The notes beneath the pieces were generated by a model. It ran no database searches and was not told the DNA's origin. It saw nothing but the letters and a program-made list of their open reading frames with translations. A stretch of 64,000 nucleotides of DNA, taken from the NCBI GenBank assembly GCA_013420905.1, contig JAAXNY010000005.1, positions 496,001-560,000 of the forward strand, given 5' to 3'. This stretch comes from Collybia mongolica. Lineage: Eukaryota; Basidiomycota; Agaricomycetes; Agaricales; Clitocybaceae. The translations under genes were made by a program, and so were the position numbers. Positions 1 to 12,480 of this stretch are shown here, one piece after another (within the stretch, counting starts at the first letter, position 1; the number at the start of each line of letters is the position of its first letter).

Positions 1-1790
1 AATCTATTTGAAGGAAGGCATCAGTGATGACTAAACAGCAATGCAGAGTGCATGCTCACCAGGGACGAGCCAAAAAACTCGCGCATTTGCTGACCAGCCA
101 TAGATCAAAAGGCCAATTGGAAGTGTCATCGCGGACACCATAAGAAGGGGTAACCTTTTGGGTTGTGTGAACTTTTGCATTAAAAAGAGTGGCAGTTGTG
201 TATGACCTCATCTCTGGCGTCCCGACACCACCATTGTTAGCCTTCAGTCTGTGATATACGGAGTTCAACACGCGAGCTCCAACTTGCCCGCCAACTGAAC
301 GATTACCTGATGAGATCAATGCTATAAAATAGGGAATATAATATTACCTGTGGAACCCAATGCTATGGCCAGATAGTGAATACCTGCAATACCCCTTGTT
401 TCTCCATATTGATCGGTGTAAACTTTGACAAATGCTAGAAAGGAATGAGTATGCGAAAAGCTCACAATAAAATGCAAAAGTAAACGCGGACTTGTCAAGC
501 TGAGATAGAGCACGCCATATAGGACAGCCATATATATGGCGAACACTTGAACGATAGGTTCTGTTGCAAGGAATACTATAGGCTTAAACATTCCATGTGC
601 CATGATCGCAGTCCAATGCCGATCAGGACATTCATATGCCGAGCGGAGATTTGCGTCACCTGTTGCTTTACGCATGGCACGAGCCTTCCTTTTAAGTAGT
701 TCCGGCGAGTACGTCTCGCGGAGAAATATCTGTCAGGTGGGAATTAGAGAACGAAAATAACCAAGAAAATATTGGTTTACGAATCCAGCGATCTGCAGTA
801 TGCCATCCACAATGCTAACGCTCCAAAATACCCACTGCCACTGGACACGTTCCGCGATCCAGCCACCAACCAGCGGGCCGGTTGAGGGTCCCACTAGGGG
901 CGCTAAGGAATATACGCTCATGGCCATTCCCCGTTCCTCAGGTGACCAGAGATCGCCAACGATTCCACCGCCCAGTGATTGGGGCGCTGCGCCGCCGAAG
1001 CCCGCAAGAAACCGGAATACCAGCATTTGTGTAGGACTTTTTGCAAATGAGCATGCAGTATTGAAGACTAGTTATATCCTTGTGAATAGAAATATATATA
1101 AGGGAGTAGAGCTTACTCAAAAACCAGATGTTGGAAATTTGGAGGATAAGGAGTCGTCCATACAGCTCAGATAAGGGACCCCAGATTAAAGGCTATCTGG
1201 TTTGTTAGTACGATCACGCAGATGTGGTTGGACTGCGTACCCCCAGAGCGTACGCAAGGACAAAAATGGATAATGACATATTCTCTAGGATGGAACCTGC
1301 AGGGATTCCGAGGTCTTTCGAAATTATCGACAACGCTGGTGATGAGATAGACGACGCAACGGGGCTAAATTCCCTTGGTGAGCTCCAGATATCCAGGAAA
1401 TTTTGGGGCCGCCAAACCTGATAAATGTGAACAAGCTGACAACAAGCGTCACAACCCACCGACGGCGCTTTGTCCAGTTTCGTGGGTTCTCAGAATCATT
1501 GGAGCCGTCCCACCCAATGATAGTTCCGGCTTTATGACTCTGATTTGATTCTTTGTCCACGTTGGTAGACGGGGTGCTTATGCTGACAGTCGCAGAAGCA
1601 TTGTGATATGCATCAGGGTCTGAAACTCGTCGAGCCCTCTCGTCATCCTGGTGTAGTGGCGGGGACCCTACCAAAGTCGAGGTGCGACATAAGTGCGGTT
1701 ATCGTTCAATCTGTTGCCCGACTCTGATATAAGTGAACACGTACCAGACGCAGAACCTGGAGCTTCTAGTGAATAGGAGGAAGAAACCAT
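1..1790 (-). CDS. MFS transporter, DHA1 (drug:H+ antiporter) type, 3' end outside window
   Basis: Plasma-membrane proton-coupled exporter of the fungal DHA1 group (polyamine/drug type); the substrate cannot be read from sequence. The cytosolic N-terminus ends with NPRNWTKRRRW just before helix 1, a hallmark of the group. Helix 5 carries PLVGPSTGPLVGGWI (antiporter motif C), preceded by the helix 4 region LWSPEERGMAMSVYSLA. The second half starts near KPIVFLATEPIVQVFAIYMAVLYG. At least seven exons. The start is the ATG at 1790: the first exon joins across an intron ending at about 1671 to the frame beginning SPPLHQDDE, which has no ATG of its own. An intron at about 152-205 restores the frame between GTPEMR and LPLLMVSAM. 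The last part seen is around helices 9-10; a donor at about 60 leads off the left edge. It is divergent from the isopropylmalate synthase gene. No disabling change seen. Confidence 0.85.
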
Positions 1791-3233
1791 TGTGTTCCAA
1801 TTCCAAAAGTCAGGCCGCACGAAAGGATAAGGGTTATGAGCTGTAAGTTTCCCACCCGGAAATAGCAGTCTAATTAAGGCTGCACGACGAGGAAATATAA
1901 TAAAAACCCACCTTGGAATGAAAGCTGAATGGCCTTCGTATTTCCTACCTTCTAGAACTAAAACTAGTTCCGAGGACGAGATGCTCCACCGAGGAGCGTC
2001 CTTCATATACAGACATGTGGCTAGACATTCAATTGGAAGACTCTGGGAACAGTGCACGGTGGGCTGTGGCAAAAAAAAAAATGAACGTTTTGGGATTCTG
2101 AAACTCGTAGATACTTGTTCTGGGCATCTATTCGCTAGTCAAAGCATGAAGAAGGCCTCGGACTTCCGGCTCTCCAACGGTTTGGAAGATAAAGTGATAC
2201 TATTATGATGAGCTCACCAATGTAGCTTTGGTAAACGGATGAGATTGGGAGAGACACCCGACGGAAGTGAGTCGGAGCTCGCCTGATCGCGTACGTAATC
2301 CGACTTTTACGGCATTGATGAGCTTACTTCAAAACTCAGTCCTTGGCAATTCTTTTTTTCACAGGAAATGAGGTTCGATTTGAATTCTTGATGTTCCATC
2401 GCCTTTCATGCAGTTGCGCCCTGTCTAAGGTATATCCTTTTCAAGGGCCCAATGTCACTGCAAGAATGGACTGAGCGTATTAACATTCACACAGAAATTT
2501 GGTGGTACGTCACCGTACGACTTCAGCTCGCGCGAAATGAACCTTGACGATGTACTAACTAAGCAAAGTTTGCCTTTGGTGACCGGGTGCTTCCATCGGA
2601 ATTAATCATATACTCGCGAAATTGCTACCTGGACAAGTTTTGTACGTGGAAACCTACCAGCTTCAACAAGACATTGGAGTTTGCATGAACCAGTGTCGCT
2701 CCTCTTGTGGAACCTTCGAACTGCGGCCGACAAGGCCGTGCCTCTCCAAAGTGTGCTCCATTGGCTTGGCATAATTACTGTGCTATCGGCCGCTACATAG
2801 ATTCGTCGTGTAACCTGTGGGATGGACCTTGACGAACATGCTGATCCTGTGGAACCAAATCCACGACTGTGGTGCGTGGCGTGGCCTCTAGATCTCATTC
2901 TTATTTGATCTCAGATTCTCGTCTCACGGTATTTCCGATCGTAACGATAAGTGTCCAGGAGGGGCCGTTTGAATTTATCTCTGTCACGTCTTCTTCTGCA
3001 CGGGCAACACGCAGATATGCATAATTACAATGAAGACTCTTGGCACATACAATATTATCTTCTGGGCAAGAAAATCTCCAGACCATATCCACAAAGTACA
3101 AGACATGTGACAAATATTGCAGCAACAGGTAGAATTCCTTACTCAGTAAAAGGATACCACTATTTAAGGCCATATAATTTCGCTTCTAAGACATTTCCTT
3201 CCAAGTAGCATTTTCACCCTTCTCAAACAAATC
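1791..3233. other. Intergenic region between divergent MFS and IPMS genes
   Basis: 1.4 kb between two divergent genes, so both promoters must lie here. Only short open frames without recognisable motifs occur (the longest reads leftward at about 1668-2072 and overlaps the true first exon of the transporter). No RNA gene or repeat recognised. Confidence 0.5.
3160..3178 (+). promoter_or_regulatory. AT-rich TATA-like element of the IPMS gene
   Basis: TATTTAAG followed by CATATAAT lies 55-75 bp upstream of the chosen ATG, a plausible core-promoter position. No Gcn4 (TGACTC) or Leu3 (CCGG-N4-CCGG) site was seen nearby, although such sites are usual for fungal leucine genes. Confidence 0.35.
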
Positions 3234-5542
3234 ATGCCTATGCTGTGAGTGTCCACTCTGTTACTTCGACGCACACTCAACCTTTTTCGGAAGTTCTGAC
3301 CCATCCAATAAATATTTACCCTACACGGCGGTTCCATTTTCTCCAGACTATATCCGACAATGGCCCAACAGAAGGACTACCTTTGCACCAACATGGCTGT
3401 CTACAGACCTTCGGGACGGTAATCAAGCGTTAGTGAACCCCATGAGTAATGCAACGAAGCTGGAGCTCTTCAGGTTTGTAGCAAAAAACTCAGGTGCATC
3501 AAATTTACTAAGGCTTACCATGGCAGGGAAATCGTAAAAATTGGCTTCAAGCAAATTGAAGTAGCCTATCCGTCTGCCTCAGAACAAGAATTCCAATTTG
3601 TAAGATCGATCATCGAGAGCGGTGAAGTTCCCAACGACGTTTCGCTACAAGTCAGCTTTTTTGTCTTGACCATATTCATTTCTCATGAATCACCTTAGAT
3701 TATTACTCCTGCTCGCCCTGACCTTATCAAGCGATCAATCGAGTCTGTAGCAGGAACTAGACATGCGATCATACATCTGTATAATGCCGTCTCGCCCGTT
3801 TTTCGCGAAGTTGTCTTCCGTAACACAAAAGAGCAGACCATCGACCTGACTCTCAACGCTATCAAGCTAGTTAGAGAGCTTACGGAAGTGGAGACAGCCC
3901 GCTCTGGTATGGAGATCCCATCCGGCATCCCATCCTGGCTCATATTTCTCCAGGGACTCATTTTACCCTTAATTACTGTCTCGAAACGTTCTCTCAAACC
4001 GAAGCCGAATTTGCAGTGGATCTCGCGAACAGAGTTCTCGGGGCTTGGGGAAAGGCTACCCCCAACGACAAGGTTATCTTTAACCTAGCTGCGACAGTGG
4101 AGTGTGCTCCAAGCAATCATTACGCAGACATGGTAAGCTATCCATTAAGTACACGAACGGACGCTCTAAAGAACTTTATTTTTAGGTTGAATATTTCAGT
4201 ACGCATATAAATCAACGCGATTGTGTCATCCTTAGCATCCACCCTCATAACGACCGAGGTATGTATTCATTTTTGGCACTCTGCTCAAGTTCTTATATCT
4301 CGTTTAGGAACCGCCGTCGCGGCAGCAGAGCTAGGGCTCCTTGCCGGTGGCGATCGCATCGAAGGTTGCCTCCTGGGCAACGGGGAAAGGACAGGAAACG
4401 TCGATCTTATAACCCTCGCCCTCAACATGTACTCCCAAGGCATCTCGCCAGGCCTCGATTTCTCCAGGCTTGCTGAAACCGTTGCGCTCGTATGTCGTTG
4501 CAACGAGATGGAAATCCCTGTTCGGTATCCTTATGCTGGACAACTGGTCTTTTCCGCATTCGCAGGCACTCACCAGGACGCGATCAAGAAGGGTCTCGAC
4601 GCGCAAGCCGCTAGGTGGGCTGAAATAGATCGCTCTGGCAAAGGAATCAAGTACTGGGCGATGCCTTATATCCCCCTCGACCCAAAAGACCTCGGCTATG
4701 GGTACGAAAATCTGATCCGAGTTAGCAGCCAAAGCGGGAAGGCAGGGGCGGCTTATGTGATTAAGCAAAATATGCTCCTCGATCTCCCCAAGCGGATGCA
4801 GATCGCTTTTTATAAAGTCATTCAAGATAAAAGCGAGCAGCTTGGGAAGGAGATGACAGCAATGCTGATTACGACCGCATTCAAGCAGACATATTGCGTA
4901 GACTCCAAGCCCATTGGCCGGCTCTTCTTGCATTCTTATCGCCTATACCCCCTCTCGCCATCATCACACGAACCGTCCTCTCCCGTATCAGACTACTCCG
5001 ACGATTCTCACAACTTGATCCAAAGCGAAGACGTCAGTAGTCTGTTGCGCTTCGAAGGAGAAATTTCCGTAGATGGGATGCGGCGTACTGTTCGGGGCGA
5101 TGGTCTCGGCCCAGTGCTTGCTTTAATCGAAGCACTGCGAGCCGACCTCTGTCTCGAGCTGAATATATGCGAGTCTACAGTTCAGGCTATCAACACCGAC
5201 AGTCCTTCCCATGCCAAGGCGGCGACATTCATCGAAATGTCTCTTTCTGGCGCCTCTCCTGGGAATTCGGGTGTTGGGAACGTCTGGGGTGTTGGAGTAT
5301 CGTCTGACGTCTCTACGTCGAAATGTCGCGCTGTGGTCAGCGCTGCCAATCAACTCGTTGGCAATCGGGAGATCCCCCGGCCGAGAAATGTGTTCAATCC
5401 TCGACGCACGACTTCCGAAGCAAGTGGTGACGGTTGGCTACATGAAGTCAAGTTGCGCACAGGCCGCCTCCTTTCCCAGACCACCGACCGAGAGAAACCT
5501 GGTTCCCTTAACATCAAGACGCGCGTCGCAGACATGATTTGA
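3234..5542 (+). CDS. LEU4: 2-isopropylmalate synthase (alpha-IPMS) paralogue, LEU4 family
   Basis: Condenses acetyl-CoA with 2-ketoisovalerate, the committed step of leucine synthesis. Exons: 3234-3244, 3294-3473, 3527-3650, 3699-3906, 3954-4132, 4186-4258, 4308-5542. The start is the ATG of an 11-nt first exon, because MPML opening directly onto the catalytic domain is common in this family. Seen: the active-site strand [24 protein letters not shown], the metal-binding [34 protein letters not shown] and [12 protein letters not shown], then a linker and a C-terminal LeuA regulatory domain. Oddities: a serine-rich insert after residue ~480, a divergent catalytic-loop segment ([16 protein letters not shown] where relatives have an EFSPE-like motif), and loss of the usual G-x-G-S leucine-site signature, replaced by [11 protein letters not shown]. 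No mitochondrial presequence is visible. Likely a divergent paralogue rather than the main LEU4. The symbol names the family. Confidence 0.9.
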
Positions 5543-6391
5543 ATGGAGAGCCAGTCGCATAGTATATTATCTTCCAGCGTCACATCTTCTGGACTGAGTA
5601 GTTCACGTTATCTGTAATAAACGTCGTATGAAACATGTATGGCATCTTCGAAATTTAAATTGTAGCATGATAGTTGATACTAGATTTGCCTTTGCTTTAA
5701 GATACACTCTGTAGATGGTTCGCAAATTCGAGAACGCTCATCGTGGTCCGTTAGATTCTAAGGAGGCGCTAGAGGTGCTATCGCCGGGGTGGCCCCATTG
5801 AAGAATGGTGGGCACTAGAGGCTGAACAGGAAACCACAACTTGCACTCGCATTTTTCGTCTCCCTGAAAAAAAACCAAAGTCTCCTCCGACCGGCCCATC
5901 CGAGATCCGGGATTCGCTTTGCGCTGCCTTGTAGAAATTGCCTCTTTTCACGGCGCTCTAAGCACACGAGCTATGGCACAGAAGCGCGAATTTTACCGAA
6001 CTCCTCCAAAGCAAATTAAGATGAATTGACTTGAGATAAGGTTGAGTCTTAGAGGTTTCGCTCTTAGATCGATGATAGATCGTCCGGTACGTAAACCCTT
6101 CACGTTCTCGGCAGTGAAGGAGATCTTTAGATGTTTAGTGGGACTATCTCCATATACCTCCCTCTTGTAAGGAACTCTATCCGTTATCGACATCGATGAC
6201 ACATGTGGAGTCGTTTATTTAAATAATCATCAAGCCACGCGAGATTTATGGGCACAGTTGTCATGTAAAAGAATCCTTGGGTATCCTCTGTGCTCCAGAA
6301 AGTCTCTAGATATTCATTACATTCCTGATCGGTCCAGCTCCCCTAGTCCAATACTCAATATCAACCAAGCTGAGATGAGTGTACAACATGT
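5543..6391. other. Convergent intergenic region, no gene seen
   Basis: 850 bp between the convergent IPMS and nodulin-like MFS genes. Only short open frames are present; nothing recognised beyond presumed 3' untranslated sequence. Confidence 0.5.
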
Positions 6392-8453
6392 CTAGGAAAT
6401 TGATACATATCTTGCCGGGCGCACGGCCGCAAGTTTCTTCTTGTCCCTCCATGCCGCCCAGACGCCCAGCCCCATCGAGAGTAGGCACGCCCCCATGGTC
6501 ACGTAGAGCATGTCGACATAACACAGCCTCCCCTGCAGACACTGCGGCAAGTTACCGGCAATTAGGTCGGATTCCGTTGCCGGCGTTTCGTGCGCATCCA
6601 TGTTCCGCCCGAATGCAACGGAGAACAGGTTCCCTGCGAACATGGGCGAAAGCGAGAGATAACCCCAGTTTTCGGAGAAGTGTACTGTGAGGGTGTTTAT
6701 GTTGTCAGTGGTACGACTTGTGAGAGAAGATTGATGACGCACGTATACCGAACCATTCGATGAGCACTTGTGGGAGCAGCGAAAAGACGCTGCCGTACCC
6801 TAGCCCAAGGAGAGCGCTCGCCATCCAGAGTTGCCTGATACTGTCGATGTTCGCTGCGGTGACTTGGGAGATGAAGACAAGGAACGCGACGAGAACGATC
6901 AAGTAGGACCGAGGAAAGTCAAACTTGCTTTTGACAAAATCGGATACAAGGCCTGAAGCGATAATCGTCAACAAGTTATCGCTCGTGATGCGACGAAGAG
7001 CTACCAATGAATATCCGGCCCGAAAAGTTCATCAAGCTGATTACCGACACCTGATCTGCCTGCCATCGTGCAGCCTCGATGGGGTCGTACGCAGGATTGC
7101 CCTGGGCGAACAGGGCCTGTGACATGGAGCCAACGTTGTTAATATCTAAGCGTAATTAAGATTGTGGCTCGCGCTGGTTAAGCTTAGCAGGAAGACCTAC
7201 ACATCAAGCCTGTCCCGCTCACTGGGTAGGAAGCCATGAGTTTCCAATAACCAAGGCAACGATTGGGGACATACGCATCGACAAGATACTGAAGAGTAAC
7301 CAAAAATCACTGCTCGCCCAAAGCTTGCGACCATAAACGTTAGGTGTAAGACCTTCCCGCAGAGCTGTGCGGCGTGAGAGGCGGCGTGAGTCGGGGGTAG
7401 TTCTGTAAGGATAGGTGGCGTTGAGGGTCGGAACATGGTGTAAAATTCGATCAGACGTACAAAAGTTGGCGATGTGTGTTGTCAAGCTCGTCATTGTCTA
7501 AGAGACGTGCGCGATCGCCGTCGCCACTGCTTAGATCCACATCTTCGTCACTCGAGAACTCAGCAGCGGTCTCTAACGCATTGGCGGCATCCACTGGAGG
7601 AAGCGCGATGGGTCGAACCGTAAAGAGCCCAAGCAGCATGGGCACTGCCGTACCCACCGAAAGTAGGAGTAAAAATGAGGATGTGTTTCCTGCAAATGCG
7701 ATATTGGATATTGTAGAGAATAGGAATGCTGAGAGGCCAAAGCCTGATATTACGATGCCTGTAGTTGTGGCACGCTAGATTAAGATTTAGATTGTGTTTC
7801 AGATAACGAGGCGCCCAAATGACTGCGCACCGCTTTGTCCGGAAACGTCCTTGCTGTAGCATTGACTGAGCTTGCTAAGCCCCCATTCCCCCCAGCCCCC
7901 GTAAGATAATTGCATGCCACAAGGAGGCAGAATGTGAATGTCGATATTGTTGTTGCAGAATCAGCGACGCCGGCGTCATATATATGTCTCATGCCAGAGT
8001 AGCCTATCAAAAGGAAGACGAAGGCAAATATAAGGGGGATGCGGGGCCCTCGTGTGTCCACGATCCTGCCCCAGAAGGGGCCACTGCTGTAGACACCGAC
8101 TGGATCGCCCATAAGAGATAATAGAGTCGTTGAAAACGGTCCACTCACTATTCCCTGCTAAGCCAACTATGTTCAACCGTGTGTGGGATATATGAAGGCG
8201 GGCCCCGAGTTGCGGCGCGTACGCTGAAATGTTGTTAGTTCGTCTGATGAATGGAAGAGTGAGCGGTCCCGCTCAACTCCATCAATTTCACCTGAGTAAA
8301 CCTGTCTTCTAGAGTGAGCGATCAAAGTGCAGGACGTTATGAATCGAAACGCACATAGTTTGAACCAGAACTAAGTGCCACGAGTAATGATCCAAACAGA
8401 GTCGTTATACGCGGGGCGCTCAGTAGCCCAGGAAGCGCCTTCTCCTTCGACAT
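6392..8453 (-). CDS. MFS transporter, nodulin-like / Mch1-type
   Basis: Twelve-helix membrane transporter of the fungal nodulin-like (NFD4)/Mch1 group, distantly related to monocarboxylate permeases; the substrate is unknown. The ATG at 8453 opens MSKEKALPGLLSAPRI and helix 1. The second exon has the signature APQLGARLHISHTRLNIVG, followed by YSSGPFWGRIVDTRGPR (motif A region), TGAGGNGGLASSVNATA and FPDKA. A long acidic cytosolic loop with SSDEDVDLSSGDGDRARLL separates the two halves, as is usual here. The second half has LWASSDFWLLF, NNVGSMSQALFAQG, NFSGRIF and LLGLGYGSVFSLLPQVLIEWFGI, then NWGYLSLSPMFAGN and a lysine-rich tail. About eight exons. It is convergent with the IPMS gene and in the same orientation as the GMC gene upstream. 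It looks intact. Confidence 0.85.
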
Positions 8454-9009
8454 GAGAGTGGATGTTGGAGTCTGGAAATTGTCTTTGGGGCTTATGAAAA
8501 AAAGGCGAGCATGCCCTACAGCTCCGTGTGATGGTCTTTAAGAAAGCGGCGATATTCGCTTAGTAAAAGTGCCGAGCGATCATTTATATCCCATCTCCCC
8601 TGATTATTGCCGCCACAGCATGCCAGCAGGACAGTTTGGGCAAGAAGTACAATGATGTATCATTTGCGAGGCCAGGATAAGAGGACTCCTCGAAATCGTC
8701 TTAGTTTACGTCAATTATAGGCTTTCGTTTCCGACCACCACATCCCTCAGGCTTTGTGGCAAGTTGACTATCCGACATTTGGCGACCTCTGATATAGGGC
8801 CGCCGGGCCGCCACTCACCGCTCCTATCTTCCAAGCCTTCCTCCCAAGCCCTGAATATTCTGAATCATGATAGAGGATTATTAACGAACTAGAAGCTCAA
8901 GGTCCGACAGGAAAATACGACAGGAGGAGGTATAAGTACTACAGAGCCTAGGAACCATGTATTTCTGAACATCGAATTCCCAGGAGGTTTGACGCCTTCC
9001 AAGCTACAA
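8454..9009. other. Intergenic region, no gene seen
   Basis: Promoter of the nodulin-like transporter and 3' region of the GMC gene. No recognisable frame, RNA or repeat. Confidence 0.5.
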
Positions 9010-11508
9010 TCACCCACGTGCAGCGGCGATGATAACATCCGCTGCCTTTTCTGACATCTAATAGAAAAATTTCAGGGTCATAACGATGTATGAGAGCAAC
9101 GGGGGGGTCGTACCATATAGGTTGGCGTCGTGATGAAGTATCCCGGAACATTAGGCCAAGAACTTGCATCCACCACTCGTAAATTAGCAACGCCACGAAC
9201 TCTGAAGTCCCCATCCAGAACTGCATTTACATCTAAAAAGCCTCGTGAGCGGAAAGGCGCTTCGTATTGAGGAATTAATATATACCATCATCTGGCCCGA
9301 TGGGGTTGGTACAGCAGGCATGATGGCCTGCAAACGAACATTCGCTATCTATCAAATCTGTGACGCACTGAATTATGACCGTTTACGTACCAAATATATT
9401 TTCGTAGACATATGAGTCAATGTCTTCATCAGACTGCGCTTGGGAGCCTGGTAAAAACTCTTTTTGAACGTAAAGTGAAATCAGTGAGTTTTGCACAATC
9501 GAACGTGCACGCCTGATTGCATCCCGTAAATCGGCTACGTCTCGGGGACCTTCCGCGGCTTGGAAATGCATTTTTTGAATGTTCAGTTTATCTTGAGGGT
9601 GCGACCCTGTGAGCTGAACAGTGCCCCTGGAGGAAGGATGAGCTTTAAGGATGGTAGCTGTGAGTGCATTGTGATTGTCCGCGATCTCTTGGGCGAACCC
9701 TATCAAAAGGGCATGCGTGAGCTCCTCTTGTAAGTAGTGTGATTGCTCGAATAGTTTACCTCGAAAGAATCCGCGGAAAAAGGCTGGAGCAAAATAGGTC
9801 AAGACGTTCGGTGCCGAAAGGTCGGGCGAGGATTTCGTCGTTATAGCATCAAATGACGTTCCGAACGCATAAAGGTTCCTGTGGCCTACATTCTCCCAGT
9901 ACTCAAGACACGGGTCCTGCGAAGGGTCGGACCCGAAGGTACAGCCATCGAACAACGAATAATTAGCCTTCATTCTCCAAATGACGCAGACTTCGTCGTG
10001 GTCTAGAGGAGATAAATCTCAGACGTATAGTATAACGATCTAGAAAATTTTATCCATACCCTGAAGATTTGCCCCAACCCCAGGCAGGTGCACAGCCGTA
10101 TCAATCCCGTGTGCACTCAACTGCTTTGAATCACCAATTCCAGATAGCTAACAGAACCCATCAGCTAGACATCCCCAGGCCTATACAAAGCAAGAAGTTG
10201 CACACCATTAACTTTGTATTAAAGTGCATCAGAGGTGGGTATAACACACGAGGCAAAAACCAGTACTTACAAGTTGTGGGCTCTGGAACGTCCCCGCGCT
10301 AACGATGACTTCACGCTTAACAGTAATATTCTTCAAATCGAGCTCTGTCTTGCCCGTAAATGTACTCGCTATTGGCAGACTTGCACCAGGAGCGATGGTA
10401 ACCCCATAAGCTTTCGGGCCCCCGCCTTCAGCCTCACACATCAACACCTTCGTGGCCAGTGTGTCCAAAGAAAACTGCATTCGGCCAGGTTTAGTTTTCT
10501 GTACATCGAGCAGCCTTTGATAAACAGATGACCGGGTGTGATCCTCGCCTACAGTGAAGCTTGGAGCATTCACACCAGCTGCGTTATCGCCCGCCCGTGT
10601 ATTGAGGTCAAGGACAGGCGCGGCACTTATGGCCAATGAAGCAAACACGTCGACAACTTGTGGGTCTGGGTACACGGGTCGACACCAGGATGGCGAGGAC
10701 GTGGCGGGTAGACTCACCAAGAAACTTCGGATTGAGGACATCCAGGATAGGGTTTATATTCGTCTTAAGCCACCCGTTAAAACCATGATCTGGACTCAAT
10801 AGTGGTAGCAGATAGAGGTTGCGTTCGATTTTTTTGAAGTAGTTTTGCATATTGGATCGCGACCAAGTTGGGTCTTTGGATGTGGCAGCAAGGCCGTCGA
10901 AATCCTCCTTAGTGTTGGCTATAATATTAATTAACGCGTTATGGATCTACGATCCTGCTCAGATGTTGATGATACACAGATGGACCGCGAGCTTACCGTG
11001 GATCCTCCTAGGCCTTGCGCTCTTGGATACCTGGGTGTCCTGGTCGGAGTTTGCAGCATTTATCAAGGTCAGTTCTCACCAAGAATCGTCCCTTTGAAAT
11101 TTAAAACCATCCGGGTATTCATCGAGGGTATAATTAAGCTCCATCTGCGGATCTTGGAAGAGATGGTGTAAGTCGACTCGCGTCGCACAGCCATTGCACA
11201 AACCTTCGACGGCACGACCGAAATATACTGGTATCGTGGTGTTGATATTATTCACATTGTGCCCAGCCTCAACAACGAGTACTGGGGGATGTAATTCAGC
11301 TTAATGAGGGAGGCCTGTAAATATCTGCTTTACCAGAGAACCCATTTTCCGCGAGGCGCGCAGCAAGTGGACCACCACCAGCCCCAGCTCCAACCACCAC
11401 ATAATCGAATTCAGCTTGACTAGCATCTGAGCACGCGGGCAACGCAGCTTGAACGAGACACGCCCCCGCGAGAGCCACAAACAAAGCGAAAGCGGTAGAT
11501 CGACCCAT
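9010..11508 (-). CDS. Secreted GMC-family FAD oxidoreductase (CAZy AA3-like)
   Basis: Flavoprotein oxidase or dehydrogenase of the glucose-methanol-choline family, which oxidises alcohols or sugars, often to supply H2O2 or electrons outside the cell. The ATG at 11508 opens a signal peptide (STAFALFVALAGACLVQA). The FAD-binding Rossmann motif follows as FDYVVVGAGAGGGPLAARLAE. The middle contains the family signature ITVKREVIVSAGTFQSPQL. The C-terminus has HHACCTNPIGPDD, VNAVLDGDFRVRGVANLRVV and SEKAADVIIAAARG, with the stop at 9010-9012. About ten exons. Oddity: the first catalytic histidine is present (HHACC), but at the position where most members have the second catalytic His/Asn the reading is NVPGYFITTPTYM, with aromatics instead. 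Could be an aryl-alcohol oxidase relative or a cellobiose-dehydrogenase-like flavin domain without haem; the subfamily is not resolved. Confidence 0.88.
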
Positions 11509-12360
11509 TGTTGAGGTGTGAACGAGAACCTAACCTGCAGAGTTTATATGTCCTGCTTGGGGTATGTCAAATTCTATGTCAGCAATAACATCACGGAAGA
11601 AGCTTTTTCGATATCTTGGATAAAGGCATGTGATGGTAGATGTAACGTTAGACACTGGTAAAATTTCTGTAATTTTGGGACGGGGACTGATGGATGACGA
11701 GGCTTGGGTACAACGAAGTGGCCCAGAAACCCCGTAAAGGATGTGATCCTAGAGTATATGACGTGGATTTGAAGGGATCTTCCATGAAGATTGTTGTTAG
11801 GCTTGCTTCTTGTTAAAATTCAATGGGATTGTGGAGCGAGTATATTGCTTCCGGAGTCAGCAGTGCACGGACAACATAAGCGTCGAAGCGCACGAAACCA
11901 TCACTTACCCTAGATTTTAGGTTCGACATAGATAAATTGAGGACGCTGTGTGTATGTTGAATCTATATGTTTTCCGACGCTCTTGGCCCACAGAACGGGT
12001 CATGTACCGTCATGTCATGGAAACTATGGAGCATCCTTGCTGTTTTAACATTGTCGTTCCTTTCATGAAACAAATGAGAAGAGAAATATTGGTTGCAAGG
12101 GTGATAATATCATTGGATGACACTCCATTCAGTCCTTCTAGGTCAGTATGGGCGCCTGCTGCCAACCAGTGTCAGTCTTGGGGGTCTTGTGACTTCAACG
12201 AGGATCAGTAGGTTCCGTTTGAGGATGGAGATTCACATACCGGGGAGTTGGGGCGATTTTATTCGATATGCTAAGCCGTGGAACCTGCGAGTGAAAGGCT
12301 CGATAGAGGGTTGAACTTAAGTATAATTAGGCATTTGGTTAGCACTGGCCAGGACAACTT
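11509..12360. other. GMC upstream region grading into the transposon island
   Basis: No gene recognised. Short open frames only. The left edge of the repeat-rich island lies somewhere between here and the CTGT microsatellite. Confidence 0.5.
11543..11549 (-). promoter_or_regulatory. TATA box of the GMC gene
   Basis: Read leftward the sequence is ACATATAAACTC, about 35 bp upstream of the ATG. If used, the 5' leader would be very short. Confidence 0.4.
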
Positions 12361-12480
12361 TCTTTCTGTCTGTCTGTCTATCTTCTGTATATCTGTCTGT
12401 CTGTCTGTATATCTGTCTGTCTGTCTGTATATCTGTCTGTCTGTCCTATATCTGTATATCTGTATATCTGTCCTTCCTAT
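12361..12480 (+). repeat. CTGT / ATCTGT microsatellite
   Basis: About 120 bp of short tandem CTGT units interspersed with ATATCTGT, with few interruptions. Simple-sequence DNA, non-coding. Confidence 0.9.

Noticed and set aside
1668..2072. Leftward open frame of 134 codons upstream of the first MFS gene
   Set aside because: Only its internal ATG at 1790 and about 16 codons are used as the transporter's first exon; the rest reads as upstream sequence.
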